Source: Chiua virens (taxonomy: Eukaryota > Basidiomycota > Agaricomycetes > Boletales > Boletaceae). Taken from it: 64,000 nt of DNA. The translations under genes and the position numbers were made by a program. Location of the stretch: assembly GCA_019787685.1 (NCBI GenBank), contig JAHNUO010000020.1, forward strand, positions 62,001 through 126,000, given 5' to 3'. The notes under the pieces are model-generated. The model was not told the origin of the DNA. It saw nothing but the letters and a program-made list of their open reading frames with translations, and made no database searches. Positions 11,161 through 21,713 of this stretch are shown piece after piece; the stretch's first letter is position 1, and every line of letters starts with the position of its first letter.

Positions 11161-12219
11161 CAGTCATTTACCGGCACTTGAGCCACCACCGGCACTTGAG
11201 CCAAATCCAAATCATATATGAATTCCGACCACAACAATCAAATCAACTACTGTAAAAATAGGATATGATATACCACTATGCTTAGCTATGAGATGGGGCC
11301 TGTTTGCTGTTCTTGTTGTTATTACAGCTGGCAAGTTTGACTGAAAATTGTAGTATTTCATTGCTACAACACTACAGACTAATATTATAGCAATTTTAAT
11401 TACAGGAATATATACATATGCTTGTCAGCTTGATGATCCCAACATATTGTATACAGATCAGTGATGCCTGGGCTTGCCAGCATGATGCCGGAGAGACAAG
11501 TCTTAAGCGAGGTGAAGGAGTTATCAGTACTATGATATACTTAATGCGGAATAGTCAGTATGACTCATATGCTCCGACTCGGAGCAGGACTCAAAATTTG
11601 ACAGTGTAAATAAAACCATCATTTGTCACTTCCAGCTACACTGATTATGGTTGGTCGTACAAAATCCAAGTGTCAGAAGCAAAGGACAGCAATTGCTAAT
11701 CAGGAGGAAGGTCTAGCTTATGCCATGAAGCTATGGAACGAGGATGAGGAGAAGCCGGAGAAGCCGGAGAAAGAGCGGCAAAGCCTCCGTGTGATTTGTC
11801 ACGAGGCAGAAGAAGAGATGAAGAAACAGAAGAAAGATGTCACCATCAGACACAGGTGAGGGAAACGGAGATGTCATTGCCAGTGAAGATGAGCCAAGTG
11901 ACGAGAACGTTGATAGTGATGGTGAGAGCGCAGAGGAGTAACGGTAACCGGCGGTATCGCTTAGATGTCGCTTGGCCCGTGCGAATCGGTGTGATACCTT
12001 TTTTGGTAGTGGCTCAAGTGGTGGGGTTGGAGCGATAAGGGCTCAATCTTTGATCAGTTAATTGCAAGAGTATAACATTCTCTTTTTACTTGCTTTTTTT
12101 TCTACTATATGTTCGAGTATATATTGAAGCATCTATACCATACGATCTTAATAAATTGTTGTTGTTAAAAATCAGGAGGTGATCAAAATCTTCGTGGCTC
12201 AAGTGCCGGTAAATGACTG
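11161..12219. mobile_element. Non-autonomous Tc1/mariner-pogo-like DNA transposon, 1,059 bp, TA target duplication
   Basis: The ends are perfect 26-bp terminal inverted repeats starting CAGTCATTTACCGGCACTTG (11161-11186) and its reverse complement at 12194-12219. Both ends are flanked by TA (11159-11160 and 12220-12221), the target duplication of Tc1/mariner/pogo elements, and CAGT is a typical pogo-like terminus. A 15-bp piece of the repeat, CCGGCACTTGAGCCA, is repeated directly just inside the left end (11171-11185 and 11189-11203). A related inverted copy sits inside the right end near 12,008; these may be transposase binding sites. The interior keeps only the beginning and the acidic end of a transposase, so the element must depend on a transposase made elsewhere. 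Confidence 0.85.
11647..11941 (+). pseudogene. Internally deleted transposase remnant inside the TA element
   Basis: The ATG at 11,647 opens MVGRTKSKCQKQRTAIANQ and continues EEGLAYAMKLWNEDEEKPEK, then RQSLRVICHEAEEEMKKQ. This resembles the N-terminal helix-turn-helix part of fungal pogo/Tigger-type transposases (recognition from general pattern, not search). It stops at 11,859. In the next frame, from 11,849, an acidic tail DTGEGNGDVIASEDEPSDEN...ESAEE ends at 11,941, like the usual acidic C-terminus of such proteins. The DDE catalytic core expected between the two is absent, so the remnant joins head to tail across a deletion with a frame change. Confidence 0.5.
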
Positions 12220-12220
12220 T

Positions 12221-13048
12221 ATGTATTCGGATAGGTCCACATCCTTCGAGGTCCGAAAGCAAAAGGACATGATGATGGACGGTTTCCGGAATTCTAATTC
12301 AGCACGTCCGAAAGGAGAGTGGGTCGGTGGGGAAGTTACCCGTCAGTAAGTATTTTGAGGCTCTTTTGCTTGATATCATCAAACTGGTCAAATTTATAGA
12401 TTCTGGGAGCGTGCAATATAGAATGCGACCGCGGTCTCGCAGAAGCGGTTCATCCGTGTTATGGATGAATATCTTGAAAGTGTCGTACAGCAGTCGGTTT
12501 ATAGGAAGGAATTGCACATCCCCGATGAAGTGATATTGCACCCTGCCATTCGGGAGATAGTGCTGGCGGCCACCGACATAATCGCATTCTGTAATGTCAG
12601 TCGAATTTGCTTGGATATGGCCTATGGTACTGACCTGATGCTGATTGGCTATAAGGACATACTCTCCTACTAGTACAATATGGAACAGATGCGTGGAGAT
12701 GACGGACACAACATTGTCACGGTTGTTATGCACGAACACGGGACAGACGTCAACGGCGCTATGCTGTGGGTGGAAAACTTTCTCCTTGGGGCACAGGAGA
12801 GGTTCCATGCGGCCAAAGCTGCTCTTCCAGATTGGGATGAGCCTTTGAATTCGCAGGTACAGGAGTATTGTGACGGCGTGGGTCAGTTTGTGCGGGCCAA
12901 CGATGACTGGAGTTTTGAGGGCGAGAGGTATTTCGGAAAGAAAGGCCTCGAGATTAAGAAGAACAGATGGATGCTACTCCTGCCGAAGAGGCATGCAAAG
13001 GAAATTGGCCCAATTCTACCGTGCACATTATCCCACTTCAAGTTGTGA
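12221..13048 (+). pseudogene. Sesquiterpene synthase pseudogene, 5' truncated at the transposon
   Basis: Remnant of a fungal class I terpene cyclase, an enzyme that ionises farnesyl diphosphate. The reading begins at the transposon edge with [23 protein letters not shown] is the end of the expected DExxD metal motif, whose first residues are missing. Next come [15 protein letters not shown], an intron of about 52 bp, and FWERAI followed by an in-frame TAG, then NATAVSQKRFIRVMDEYLES. A stretch that should hold the RDTSG region is deleted before ELHIPDEVILHPAIREI. The NSE motif reads N-DILSY, then TAG TAC, then NMEQMRGDDGHN: an extra six bases with a stop split it. The C-terminal part is well kept (VRANDDWSFEGERYFGKKG) and ends at 13,048. 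The gene cannot make a working enzyme as read. Confidence 0.85.
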
Positions 13049-13131
13049 TGCTGGTTCAACATTCACTTCACTGAGCTCCCGTCTCATCAAGGGGCTTCAG
13101 GATCTTGAATACACCAATAATGTTGCGAGAG

Positions 13132-13275
13132 AAGAGATATTTTGGCAAGAAAAACTTCGAGATCGAGAAGGACACTAGCTGAGACCGTGACGCGTGACGG
13201 ATGCTGCTGTCGAAGAAGTCTCACGCGGAGGAGATTGAAATTGGCCCAGTGAGCGTAGAGAGCTCACTTTTGTGA
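13132..13275 (+). pseudogene. Second terpene synthase C-terminal remnant
   Basis: Just 80 bp after the first pseudogene, RYFGKKNFEIEKDTS repeats the family's (E)RYFGKKGLEI signature. After two in-frame stops comes RMLLSKKSHAEEIEIGPVSV followed by ESSLL and a stop. This matches the usual end (LLPK..SKEIGPV...SLL) better than the first pseudogene does. Nothing of the rest of this copy is left, so it is the fossil of a tandem duplicate. Confidence 0.7.
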
Positions 13276-13813
13276 CCACGATGGTTATAATACCTTGCAA
13301 AGATTTCAAAGATATCGTATTAACCTCGACTCATGGAGGTCGCCATAAATAAATAATTGATTATTGACTCAGTGAGAGTGACGTGTCGCCGTTACACGAC
13401 GTGGAATCCACTAACACTAGGCTATCGTATTGATCTGCTCAATATCCTCGTCAAAGCTGCTGCACTGGATCTTACCCAGAAAAATCAAAACTCTATTTCG
13501 GACTTGGATCCGATCGCTTGTCAGTGATTGTCGACGTCGGGATGGCCAACAACACGATTATCTGCGAGAACTCATTTTGGTATGTCCCTCTTTGGACCAG
13601 CCAGGAGTGGATGATAACCTCGTCGTCAAATGACAAACGACGAGGACATATGTACATCATTGGGGTTACCAAGTGACACTCAGAAATGTTATAGTTCTGA
13701 CCAAACACCGATATAGCTCTTGGAATCACCCTGTCTGGGCGGTTCCGTTGAGCCCGGTCCGTAAAGACGCGTATAAATGGCTTGACGCCAATATGGAGCA
13801 TGACTGAAAGCCT
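13276..13813. other. Unassigned stretch with a possible decayed coding piece
   Basis: At about 13,430-13,530 the plus strand reads YRIDLLNILVKAAALDLTQK followed by NQNSISDLDP, which looks protein-like but stops quickly and matches nothing I know. The part next to 13,814 is 3' flank shared with the Hsp70-like fragment near 21,400 (similar sequence at 13,780-13,840 and 21,365-21,430). Confidence 0.4.
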
Positions 13814-16222
13814 TCAACTCTCGTCGTAAATCATCGTCGCCGGACTCCTACGGACATGATCAAAATAGAAGAAAAGCTACAGTCGCGCCCTAGCTCACCT
13901 TGTTTCGACACCCTAACGAATGTAACGTGGCATCAGATCCGGACACAAAACCGCCAAGAAAACAAGGTTTGGCAACTCACGTTTACCTTCCACGCGACTT
14001 GAGCACTGAACTCGGTGCTCCCAAACGAGATAATCACATCAAAATCGAGGCTATAGTAAGTGCCCTGGCCAGCTACTTTTTTCTTAGGTGTCAACGTTTT
14101 AGCTGCCTCTCGCAGATCAAAACGAACGGTGGAGAGTGTCGAGAATGACTCTAGACAAGCCGCTCAAAATAGAGCCAGAGAAGAAAGAAAAAGACTTGCC
14201 TCCATCAGAATCTGTCCAGTGTGGATCAGATAAAGTACCCCGGTAACACAAGATGGACGCAGTCATGATTCCGAAACTGCGACTGTGATGCCCGGTGAAG
14301 AAGAATGGACAACGAAATTCCTTTTGTTCATTGGCCTGGACACCCTACAAAAATGGTATCGTGTCGACGTCGGATATTACTCGATCAAGAAACCGAACCC
14401 AACCTTGCGGAGGATCGCTTGAAACGCGTTTGGGACAACAAAGTATCCTGCCTCGCTCACATACCAAGTTCCACTCCTCGCGAGATGTTCGGCATTCTCA
14501 TCGTCGGCTCGAGCTGAACATGATGTTCCATAAGTGGCACGTGCGACGCGCGACTTCACCAGATGATCGACAAGGAATGAGAGCGCCCCATCGGGGACAG
14601 CTTTATGTCTAAATTCCAATCATGAGATCCGTTGTAAGACTGGTGGAACGCATTCGTACACTCTGCTCGGACGAGAAAGTTCTATGCCTTGGGATTTGAA
14701 ATATGTTTCAAGTTGATACCAGAGCCAATCGCTCGCACCAAATCCACCGATGAGGAACGCCATCTGAAATCGCATATATGAAGCCTCTGTTGTGGTAGAA
14801 CCCGAAAGGCGGTACATACGGTGATCGGCACATTCACGTAGCTACGTTGTTGCTTAAATGCACGAATGACAGCAGTGATGGATTCGTCGAAGAGTTTAGT
14901 GACTTCTTCCCTAGACACGTGGCAACTGATCATCACAGAGAACATGAGTTGGAGTCGGACGCAAAAAGTCTTACCCCGACAGCCTCAGTCTTCCCGATCT
15001 AATATCATGTTCCGGATCATTCTCACGAAGACTGCCCACCTTGATGTACGCAGGTTGTTCAGCGTTACTGATGTGAAGCTTGGTCGTCTGGTCGAATGTA
15101 GATGTGATGTCGTCTATCATATCTTGGCTGGAATAGCGCGATCCTGCGAGTTTTCCTGTTCGCATATTAGCGATGTACGAGCAAGACCCTCTAGGTACTA
15201 CTTACTTTGCAGCAGCCCCTTTGCCCTTTGCGTAACGAATACTGAACCCTGGAGATGGCCTATAGACAAATCGACCAGGAACATGCTGCTCAGGAACGAA
15301 AAAGCTTACACTCCGCTGGCGCGATCTCCTCGAAGGAGGTTGGGTTGAACTTCATTGAATACATACTCAAATCGAGGGTACCTCCACCAGCGTCGATTAT
15401 GACAACTCCCTGGCCATTTGGATGCTTTTTTTGATCAGGAACCCCTGAAGCAAACAGGTCCCAGATGCAAAAATGAAGACCCGCTTCACCTTCTGTCAGG
15501 AACTGAACGCGTGCACGTCCTTCGAGAGTGCTCGGGACTAGCCCAGCAAGCTCAATCCCACGGCGAATCTGTTGCTGCTGAGCGCCTTCCCAGCCATTCG
15601 GATGAGTGAAGATGAACTGAATGTCATCCTTGACTGAGAGCCAAATATATCTCGGGTATGATTCCTGGATGTACGTTTCGGCGCACTGAAACAGGTACTT
15701 GATGAAATCTCGAAGCACATGAGTGATAGGTTTGCCTTTCGGGAGTCGTGGGATGTCGTCGTCTTTGATGTGCACGGAAGGGAGATGTTTCGGTCTCAAA
15801 TGAAGTTTCCACCTGGGGAATTTATGCCCAAGTGTGAATAGCGGGAACAGTGTCTCGAATCGTTGATGGATGACTAACCATTCCAGTTTAACCCATCCTT
15901 CAGTCATTGCAATCTCTGTCACCTCATCCTTGACCGCCTCGTAGCCGACCTTTTGAAGATTGCCTTTTGAATCATAGTACATGATAGATGGCACTTTGCA
16001 GTCGCCGACCTGTCCTTGTCCAGGAAACCTACATCGTCACTGGGTCAGACATGTCGATGGACTCGACGAAGAATGAGTGGATAGCTACTTCATGACCCCT
16101 TGAGGCTGAGGTACTTCTCCCGGTTGGAGAATACAATAAGAAATACCGCTGTAGGTAGTACCGATATCGAACGCGAGGACAAGCTGACGGGTCAAACCGC
16201 CGTAAGGCTTTCGCTGGAGCAT
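13814..16222 (-). CDS. Hsp70-like protein, HSPA12-type (copy 1)
   Basis: Cytosolic ATPase of the actin/Hsp70 fold, from the divergent fungal HSPA12-like family; the role is unknown. Starting MLQRKPYGGLTRQLVLAFDI, the spliced model has the phosphate-1 loop FDIGTTYSG, phosphate-2 VVIIDAGGGTLDLSMYS and the adenosine motif AFLIGGFGASDWL. The C-terminal part ends VAGQGTYYSLDFDVIISFG and STEFSAQVAW, then SPATMIYDES. A classical Hsp70 peptide-binding domain is not evident. About ten exons join without stop or shift. One intron, near 14,130-14,190, uses a GC donor (GCAAGT). It is the minus-strand partner of the 7-TM gene array and is closely similar to the copy at 49,601-52,001. The 5' flank (16,330-16,500) is also duplicated, at 21,780-21,980. 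Confidence 0.85.
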
Positions 16223-19103
16223 GGCTTTGTCCGTGAAGTCAGAATCCAGATGTCGAGGCGAGAGGACCTGTGAGGGCTGGGGGCTCAGTTTATATTGTTT
16301 GACGGTGCGCATCATGCCCTAGGAGAAGTCAAGAACTGTAGGGGCACGCTCGCCGCATGTTGCAAGGGACAAGGGTTCGGGTCGTCCTGGAGAACGTTGT
16401 AGCTTCATTTCCGTCCATGTTGGGCGCAAAGTTGACATTGGCACTGAAATGGTAAATTGAGGATCTGCGTCGACCGTGGAAAGCAATGACCACGACGCCG
16501 CACCCAGTCACTGACAACTGACGTCTTTCAGCAGTGCTAACTTCTCCGTGGCCAACCTGCATGATAGTAACGCGATTCAGGTCACCGTCACCGCAGCTCC
16601 AATCCCTCAGCTGTGGAAAACAGCAATGCCTCAAGGCCTCCACTTCCAACAAGTGCCCTACTTTCATTAGTATGCTCTCAATCATTCGACATGACAACGC
16701 TGTTGTCACTAAAGTTCATCACAAGATCATTATTCTTGCATTGAGAACTCTTCCTACTACAGGCTGTGGATGGCGACAAAGCAGTCAGAACATAGGTGAG
16801 GAGTTAGAAGATGGACAGGGAGCCATTGTTATAGGTATTGACGGTGGCGGGTTGGACTCTGGCAGGTACTCGAGGTGCGTTTATTTCGATGCATGCTTGA
16901 GGACGCTTGCCGACGAGTTTGACGCGCTTTATCAGGTTTATGGTCAGGGTTCGCCACCGGTCGAGCTGACAGCATTACCAATGCCTGCATAGTACATTTT
17001 CAAGGCATGCTAAGGAACGAGACGAGTGGGATGGACTTGGAGAAGAGATGCAAAGGACTGGTTAGCTTGCTTAGATCAGTTAGGTTTACATCACACTTGT
17101 CACGGACGCCATGCAGTCATGGCCTTCTGAATATTCACTGAACAACTGCAGTGCTTTGGTGATAGGCAAGTGAGGCTCAATTCAAGCCAACCTCAAACCA
17201 AATGTTTCGAATCGAAGAAGGAAGAACGGTTGCTTGCACAGCATCGAGGTCAGCGACAATCACCTGTCTCAATCTCGTTCCTGCTCGGTACACCGTTCGT
17301 CTCCCACAATATCCATGGTGTGTCGTCGTAGTGATTAGTTTGCCCCGGTCTCCCATCCCTTGTCCATGTCACGCCTATCACATTTCGTGAGTTTTCCTTG
17401 AGCAGGAGTCTCTCGGATCACTCAAAATATTTGCCTCGCTTGTTCTCAACGTACCCAGTCCACAGCCTGCTCGTGCATTCGCATTCACGTTCCATCAACA
17501 ACATTTTGTGACGAGGAAGCGATTTCCATCATGTAGTTGAGGCATACTTCGTGTTCCATCACACGTAATGCTCATGGCAAGGTTTTCGTTTGGGACCAGA
17601 TCCATACCGACCAGCGATGGCCCCCTATCTAATGCAGCATCTGAATAGTACTTTCCCTTAAGATGGTCGTCCCTGCCGCTTAGCTTGGCACATTTCTTCG
17701 TGTCTCTCTTTTGGCTACAGCTTACTTTTTAGGCCTTTATCCCTCCGCGGGCATCATCAGCTACAACGTCACCCATGCGACATCAAAAAACTCCCAGTCT
17801 CGAATCTTCTGAGTCAAGTGGCGCAATGATTTACTGCTAAGATGCTTGGCCTCCTGGCAGAAGACAAATTGGGTTCAGAATAGTTCATGAAGGTGTGAAC
17901 GAGACGAGAAGTACAAGTAGGTCCGAGGAGCTCGTGCCGAAGCTGATTGGAAAAATGGTTGATGGTTTCTGGCGATAACGAAGAAGCCGATAAGGTAGGC
18001 TGTTCTTGCCCGTTGCTAGGGTCCCCACCTTTTCTCACGACTCTCCCTTGCTACGCAGGGGGGCTTGCTTGGCTTCCAAATCTGTTTTCTTATCTTCATG
18101 ACCGGCGCTCAGCATTGGAAGAGTTGGTCAAGGACCTGTTCCTACGCATGCGTAGTCGTTCGTTATTACAGTACGCTTTTTAGTTAGAATCTTCCACTAA
18201 TACAGCACTCAATTCAAGTTTGCCGCTCAGAGACCTGACATATCCTCCCCTTGCGTCCAAAAATAACACTCCAAAGCATGATAAAGACGACAAGTCCTTA
18301 AAACATGACGTCATGTCAAACGTGGCAGGTAGGGCATTCCTGTGTGACCGGAGATCAGCCTGGAGCTGTGGATGCCGTATGTAATGGATGATGTTGTTTC
18401 GGCACGCAGAAACGGTGAGATGATTCTCAATGGCCATCGCCACAGAACGGCGACGGCCGCCGCCTGCGATCATAATTTTATTTCTGGCATGATCATACTT
18501 TCAGCGCTCAGCTTTCAGGCTCGGTGAGTTTGATTTATTCCAAAAATACTTGCTGAATCTCTACACAAGTATGAAGCCAGTTTTCTGTGCTCACCACCAA
18601 TGGCTACTCGCAGCAGAGAAAAAAATTGAATTGGAAACAGATTGACGCGTTACTGAAGAGGCGATCAAAAGATGGCTTTGTACCGAATGCGTGCCGTAGC
18701 GTAGCGCCGTGTAAGTAAACCCTGTACCCAGTGAGACTGATAAATGCCACCAATGTTCACAGGTGCCTTGGTGCGGTGACCTAGAAGAGTAGACTAAACC
18801 TAATTGATCGGTACAGCATAGAATAACGTGCCTTGCTCGCCCCTAGTCCATTGACCACCACATCCCACAGGATCTCCGCCATTCCGGATTATTGATCATG
18901 GCGCTTGTGCTATTCGCTTGCTCAAGTTAGAGCTAGCTTGGCTCCGGTCACAACAACGCTACTGTGATGCTCAGTACGGTGACGTTGTTCTATCACCATT
19001 GCAAATTTAATGGCCTGATATAAACTCATCCAATTCGTGCAAGTACACACATCTTCTTTCTGTCTGTCGCCCTTCGAATTGTCTCGGTTCATTCATCAAG
19101 ACC
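16223..19103. other. Long intergenic stretch with duplicated blocks
   Basis: 16,330-16,500 is the duplicated upstream flank of the Hsp70-like gene (similar sequence at 21,780-21,980). A 152-codon plus frame at 16,534-16,992 contains NIGEELEDGQGAIVIGIDGG and ADEFDALYQVYGQGSPP; it may be the remnant of an unknown gene but I cannot name it. 17,940-18,080 resembles 23,100-23,240 and 18,580-18,720 resembles 23,680-23,790, so this whole flank was duplicated together with the 7-TM gene. I see no gene in 17,000-17,900. Confidence 0.5.
18900..19103 (+). promoter_or_regulatory. Conserved promoter of the 7-TM gene family (copy A)
   Basis: This flank is repeated with similar sequence upstream of copies B (23,990-24,171) and C (26,610-26,743). 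It includes a GTGACGCTCAGC-like element, a TATA-like box (GATATAAACTCA about 85 bp before the ATG; TTTATAAACTCG in B and CTTATAGACTCA in C) and a pyrimidine-rich stretch TTCTTTCTGTC...CCCTTCG just before the start codon. Confidence 0.5.
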
Positions 19104-20909
19104 ATGCCTTTAGCTCTGCAGGCATCCCTCTTGGCCCTTCCGCAAGACAGCTATACGTCTCGTACGTTTGTCCACGTTCGTTTTGATCAATATCCGTCTC
19201 ATGCGCTTCCCACAGTCGCTGCCTTCATCGCCGTCGGATATGATTACGGTGAGACTTATGTTCTAATCAAATATCAGGCACGAGCTCTGAGTTGTACATC
19301 GATAGTCCTTGTATTTCCACAAGAGGTATTACTCATGCATACCCTCTGATCATGTGAAGTTTAATTGATCGATATAAATAAAGATAGAATACATCTGGGC
19401 AAGCAATAGTCATTTCTGGAGTTGGTACACTACTGACAAGCCTGCAGACCAAGCCGTGGACCTGGGTGTCTACAGCTGTTCATACTTGTGTGTTCCGGAA
19501 TCTCCAGTTGACCTGCCATACTCACCAGAAATTCTCTGTAGGTTCGTTATTGTGGTTTGATGAACTTGGCGTGAGCTTATGGCTTCTGTGACGCAAACTG
19601 CTATATGTTGACCTCGGGTGTCCATCAGATGTACCTATGCGCTCCGTAAGTTTGATGCACAGAACATGCACTTGATCATGATTTAACTGTGGTGAAAGTG
19701 GAAAGGAATTTCATACCTGGTCCTGCAAAGGTAAATTTCCCGAGACACATCAATGTTTATACCATGGGCTGAGGCAGATAACCGTAACTGCGTACTCACA
19801 GACGTGCGTATTTATTATATCGTTTGTCCCTTTGAAGTACAACCGACATCTATTCCACAGTTGTACGTGTTCTCGAAGTTTTCCTCTCTTCATTCCATTC
19901 ACTAGCAACTTCAAGGCCAAATATTAAGCGATATCCAGTATTGGACATACATCCTTTTTCTCGGAGCGGCTGATCGTGAGTGGCAACATGACTCAGATTT
20001 AAACCCGAAATTGATTATGGCGACGAAAGTTGGGATGATCCTGCGCATATGGGCGATGTACGATCGATCAAGAGCGATCCTAGGCATTGTTCTTACCCTG
20101 TTTTCTGCCGAGATTGTTTCCATGGTGGTAGCTCTTGCCATCTGCATCAAATTGAGAAGCGAGCAATGTAAGTAAGGCCGGCTCGACATATGCACGCTAA
20201 CTAATCAACGGTCAGCTGACACCATCCAAGGACTAGAATATTCGTTTTGTGTAGGGGAGCGATACATCCCCCATATTCCAGGACGTGTCCAACGTTCTGC
20301 AAATTATTTTTGCTGCCGTGTTGTGCATTCTCGCGATCGTCCAGTTTGTCAGGCAGTCACTTCAAATGTATGACGTGACAAAACAGTGGCAACTCAACCG
20401 ATACATTAATCTACTCTTGCAGCAGGGTATCCTCTACTTCTTTGTGTACGTTTCCCTCCTGATCCTTTCCCCCCTTTCTCTCTACCATGACTTCGACTTG
20501 CTTAAATTGAATCCTGATGGGCTAATGGTGGCTTTCCCGTCACAGCATCTTCCTACTGAACCTGATCGACCTACTATCAAACACGGGACAGATTCCAGGG
20601 GCGGGCTGGAAATTTGTATTGACATGTATCTTGGCAGACGTGCCCGCGTACACGCTGACACCTCGGTTCATCATCAGCCTACGGGAGATGTACGCAAATG
20701 ATGTTCAAGGCAGATCTGGGGACGAGATCGACTTCGGGCCGGATTTGTCCACATTACCCAGCCTCGGTGGGGTTGCCGGACAATCGATCAAGTTCGCGTC
20801 CAGTTTTCAGAGCGAGGTCGCGGAGAATATTGGGCTGGACGATGGACAAAATAAGGGGATGGAGGACGTCGAGTGCGTCCTACCAAGCCGAGAGTTTGGT
20901 TGCGTTTAG
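19104..20909 (+). CDS. Seven-helix membrane protein, DUF6533-type (copy A)
   Basis: Polytopic membrane protein of a family common in Agaricomycetes, with GPCR-like topology but no known function (family call from pattern). Exons in order give the N-terminal helix HALPTVAAFIAVGYDYG, then VLVFPQEIEYIW and KPWTWVSTAV (the DUF6533 Y-D-Y...E-I-E-Y-I-W signature), ILSDIQYWTYILFLGAAD, VGMILRIWAMYDRSRAILGI, VLTLFSAEIVSMVVALAICI, DVSNVLQIIFAAVLCILAIV and a last helix FLLNLIDLLSNTGQIPG. Then come CILADVPAYTLTPRFIISLR and a hydrophilic C-tail. No stop or frameshift was found. The intron after EIEYIW has a GC donor here (GCAAGC), where copies B and C have GTAAGC. It is tandem with copies B and C and adjacent to minus-strand Hsp70-like genes. 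Confidence 0.75.
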
Positions 20910-21413
20910 CAAGGCTAGATAGGATGTTCTCCCTCCACATTTTCGGGCGATGTTCAAGTTTTATGCCCTCAAAAGTTATTCTACCTTAGAATGGAATTGA
21001 TGCTTCAAGGGATACGTCAAGTTCAGATTCGTTAAATTATCGCAATGACACTATGACTACACTTGAATATCAGCACGAGGGTGTCGCTCATTATACCACA
21101 CAGTTGTGATAACCTGCTTGTTTACCGTCAAGTAACGAGCAGCGTACATACCCGTTGCATCATTAAATTGCCAACTTGACTCGGAAACGCGATTGTCGAT
21201 GTCACTCACTCAACTCTACTCTTTAACATCACCTGAGTATCCCACGGCATCCTTGAAATGTATCGATCATCAGTTATCAGTTTATTACAAACATGGGTTT
21301 AGGTTAGGTGTTCCTGCAATGCCAAACAATTCAGCCCACTCCCAACGATGGTGCTTACTCGTGAAGATGTGCACAAATGGCTAGACAACGACACAGAGCA
21401 TGGCAGAAAGCTT
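20910..21413. other. Intergenic, no gene seen
   Basis: Convergent flanks of 7-TM copy A and the Hsp70-like fragment. No motif or splice structure is visible. Confidence 0.4.
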
Positions 21414-21713
21414 TCAGCTCTTATCGTAAATCATTGCGGTAGGACATCCTATGGTCAGACTGGGTCCACTTCTTCTGGAGACCGACAAAGCCAGCATGTC
21501 ATTAGATCAGAAAAAAGCCAAGAGAGCAGGGTTTGGTGACTCACGTTCACCTTCCGCACAACTTGAGCACCGATATCAGTGCTCCCAAACGAGAGGATCA
21601 CATCACAGTCAACATTATAGTAAGTGCCCGGCCCAGCCACTTTTTCCTTGGGTGGTACTGATATCAGACCCGAGGACGAGGGTCGACGCGTGGCTTTCCA
21701 TAGAGGATGGGAT
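21414..21713 (-). pseudogene. Hsp70-like pseudogene with large internal deletion
   Basis: The first codons match copy 1 (the ATG is ATC, in KAIPSSMESHAS) through LVLGSDISTT, the degenerate phosphate-1 loop. The sequence then jumps straight to the C-terminal part KVAGPGTYYNVDCDVILSFG followed by STDIGAQVVRKVN, in another frame, and ends AMIYDKS with a stop at 21,414. About 2 kb of gene, including the second ATP-binding motif, is missing. The 5' flank to about 21,980 is also conserved with copy 1. Confidence 0.75.

Noticed and set aside
16534..16992. A 152-codon frame containing GIDGGG
   Set aside because: The glycine-rich piece recalls patatin or kinase-like loops, but there is no second motif and the frame overlaps duplicated noncoding flank, so no gene was called.
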